In this document: positions 7,994 to 8,229 of the stretch, in pieces
Layout: every line of letters begins with the position of its first letter
Position numbering within the stretch: position 1 is the first letter of the stretch
Assembly: GCA_023433225.1 (NCBI GenBank)
Contig: JAEZDQ010000028.1
Location: 1-8,229, forward strand
Direction: 5' to 3'
DNA from: Bacteroidota bacterium
GTDB taxonomy: Bacteria; Bacteroidota; Bacteroidia; Flavobacteriales; Weeksellaceae
Length of the DNA stretch: 8,229 nt
Translations under genes and position numbers: made by a program
Notes under the pieces: model-generated
Database searches by the model: none
What the model was told of the DNA's origin: nothing
What the model saw: only the letters and a program-made list of their open reading frames with translations

Positions 7994-8229
7994 ATGATCG
8001 TATTCAGAACCCCATCCGAAGTTGCCTCATTTGTGAAAATCCAAAAGAAATTGGGTAAAAGTATCGGATTCATCCCCACCATGGGAGCTCTCCATGCTGG
8101 ACACATTTCTCTGGTAAAAGAATCTGAAAATGACAATGATATAACCATTCTGAGTATTTTCGTCAACCCGACGCAATTCAACAATACCGAAGATTTGGCA
8201 AACTATCCGAGAACCGAAGAAGCAGATGC
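7994..8229 (+). CDS. panC: Pantothenate synthetase, N-terminal part (cut by window edge)
   Basis: PanC condenses pantoate with beta-alanine using ATP, through a pantoyl-adenylate, to give pantothenate for CoA and acyl carrier protein; it is cytoplasmic. The first 78 residues are present of a family length of about 280. They carry the family's nucleotide-binding signature PTMGALHAGH at residues 28-37, with the two histidines H34 and H37 of the HIGH-like motif. The pantoate-site strand FVNPTQF follows at 56-62, and then DLANYPRT at 67-74. The ATG at 7994 gives the usual N-terminus about 25 residues before that motif. No Shine-Dalgarno is visible; the leader is A/T-rich. The gene is divergent from the half-GlgA operon. 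Identity is secure; the reading frame is open to the window edge. Confidence 0.96.
   Translation, partial: MIVFRTPSEVASFVKIQKKLGKSIGFIPTMGALHAGHISLVKESENDNDITILSIFVNPTQFNNTEDLANYPRTEEAD

Noticed and set aside
7984..8184. 66-codon open frame antisense to the start of panC
   Set aside because: The plus strand carries unmistakable PanC signatures here; the antisense frame has no motif.

Overview
The window is ordinary chromosomal DNA from a member of the Bacteroidota. Several independent signs support this: Bacteroidota-type -7 promoter boxes (TAnnTTTG) sit in both divergent intergenic regions, Shine-Dalgarno sequences are absent, and two protein families largely confined to this phylum are present (a DUF4270 lipoprotein and a Big_5 'GGPKD..PP' lipoprotein). 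A Cytophagales-like member is plausible, but I cannot fix the genus by reading. There are no RNA genes, mobile elements, CRISPR arrays or long repeats. Coding density is very high and the longest gene-free stretch is 106 bases.

Layout: (1) 1-1176, minus strand: a 6-pyruvoyl-tetrahydropterin synthase/QueD-type gene, whose 3' end overlaps by 22 bases the start of an LpxH-type UDP-2,3-diacylglucosamine diphosphatase gene that runs off the left edge. (2) 1210-3570, plus strand: a ComF-family phosphoribosyltransferase followed by a 552-residue Big_5/Ig-like lipoprotein. This pair is divergent from the QueD gene across only 33 bases. (3) 3588-7887, minus strand: a tight three-gene operon, in transcription order a 271-residue half-size 'glycogen synthase', a DUF4270 lipoprotein, and glmS, with gaps of 14 and 5 bases. 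It converges on the Big_5 gene, and its terminator hairpin lies inside the last codons of that gene. (4) 7994-8229, plus strand: the 5' end of panC, divergent from the operon across 106 bases that hold one -7 box for each direction.

Two genes feed the envelope amino-sugar route. GlmS makes glucosamine-6-phosphate, the committed precursor of UDP-GlcNAc, and LpxH acts later in lipid A synthesis from UDP-GlcNAc. PanC makes pantothenate for CoA and acyl carrier protein, QueD makes a deazapurine/pterin intermediate for modified tRNA bases, and ComF proteins are PRTase-fold proteins often linked to DNA uptake.

The most interesting part is the three-gene operon. The 'glycogen synthase' carries only the N-terminal GT-B lobe and has lost the signature residues of GT5 enzymes, although its fold-forming blocks look well kept. 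It is co-transcribed with a probably surface-exported lipoprotein of unknown function and with the entry enzyme of the UDP-GlcNAc pathway. This looks like an uncharacterised envelope-sugar module rather than glycogen metabolism.
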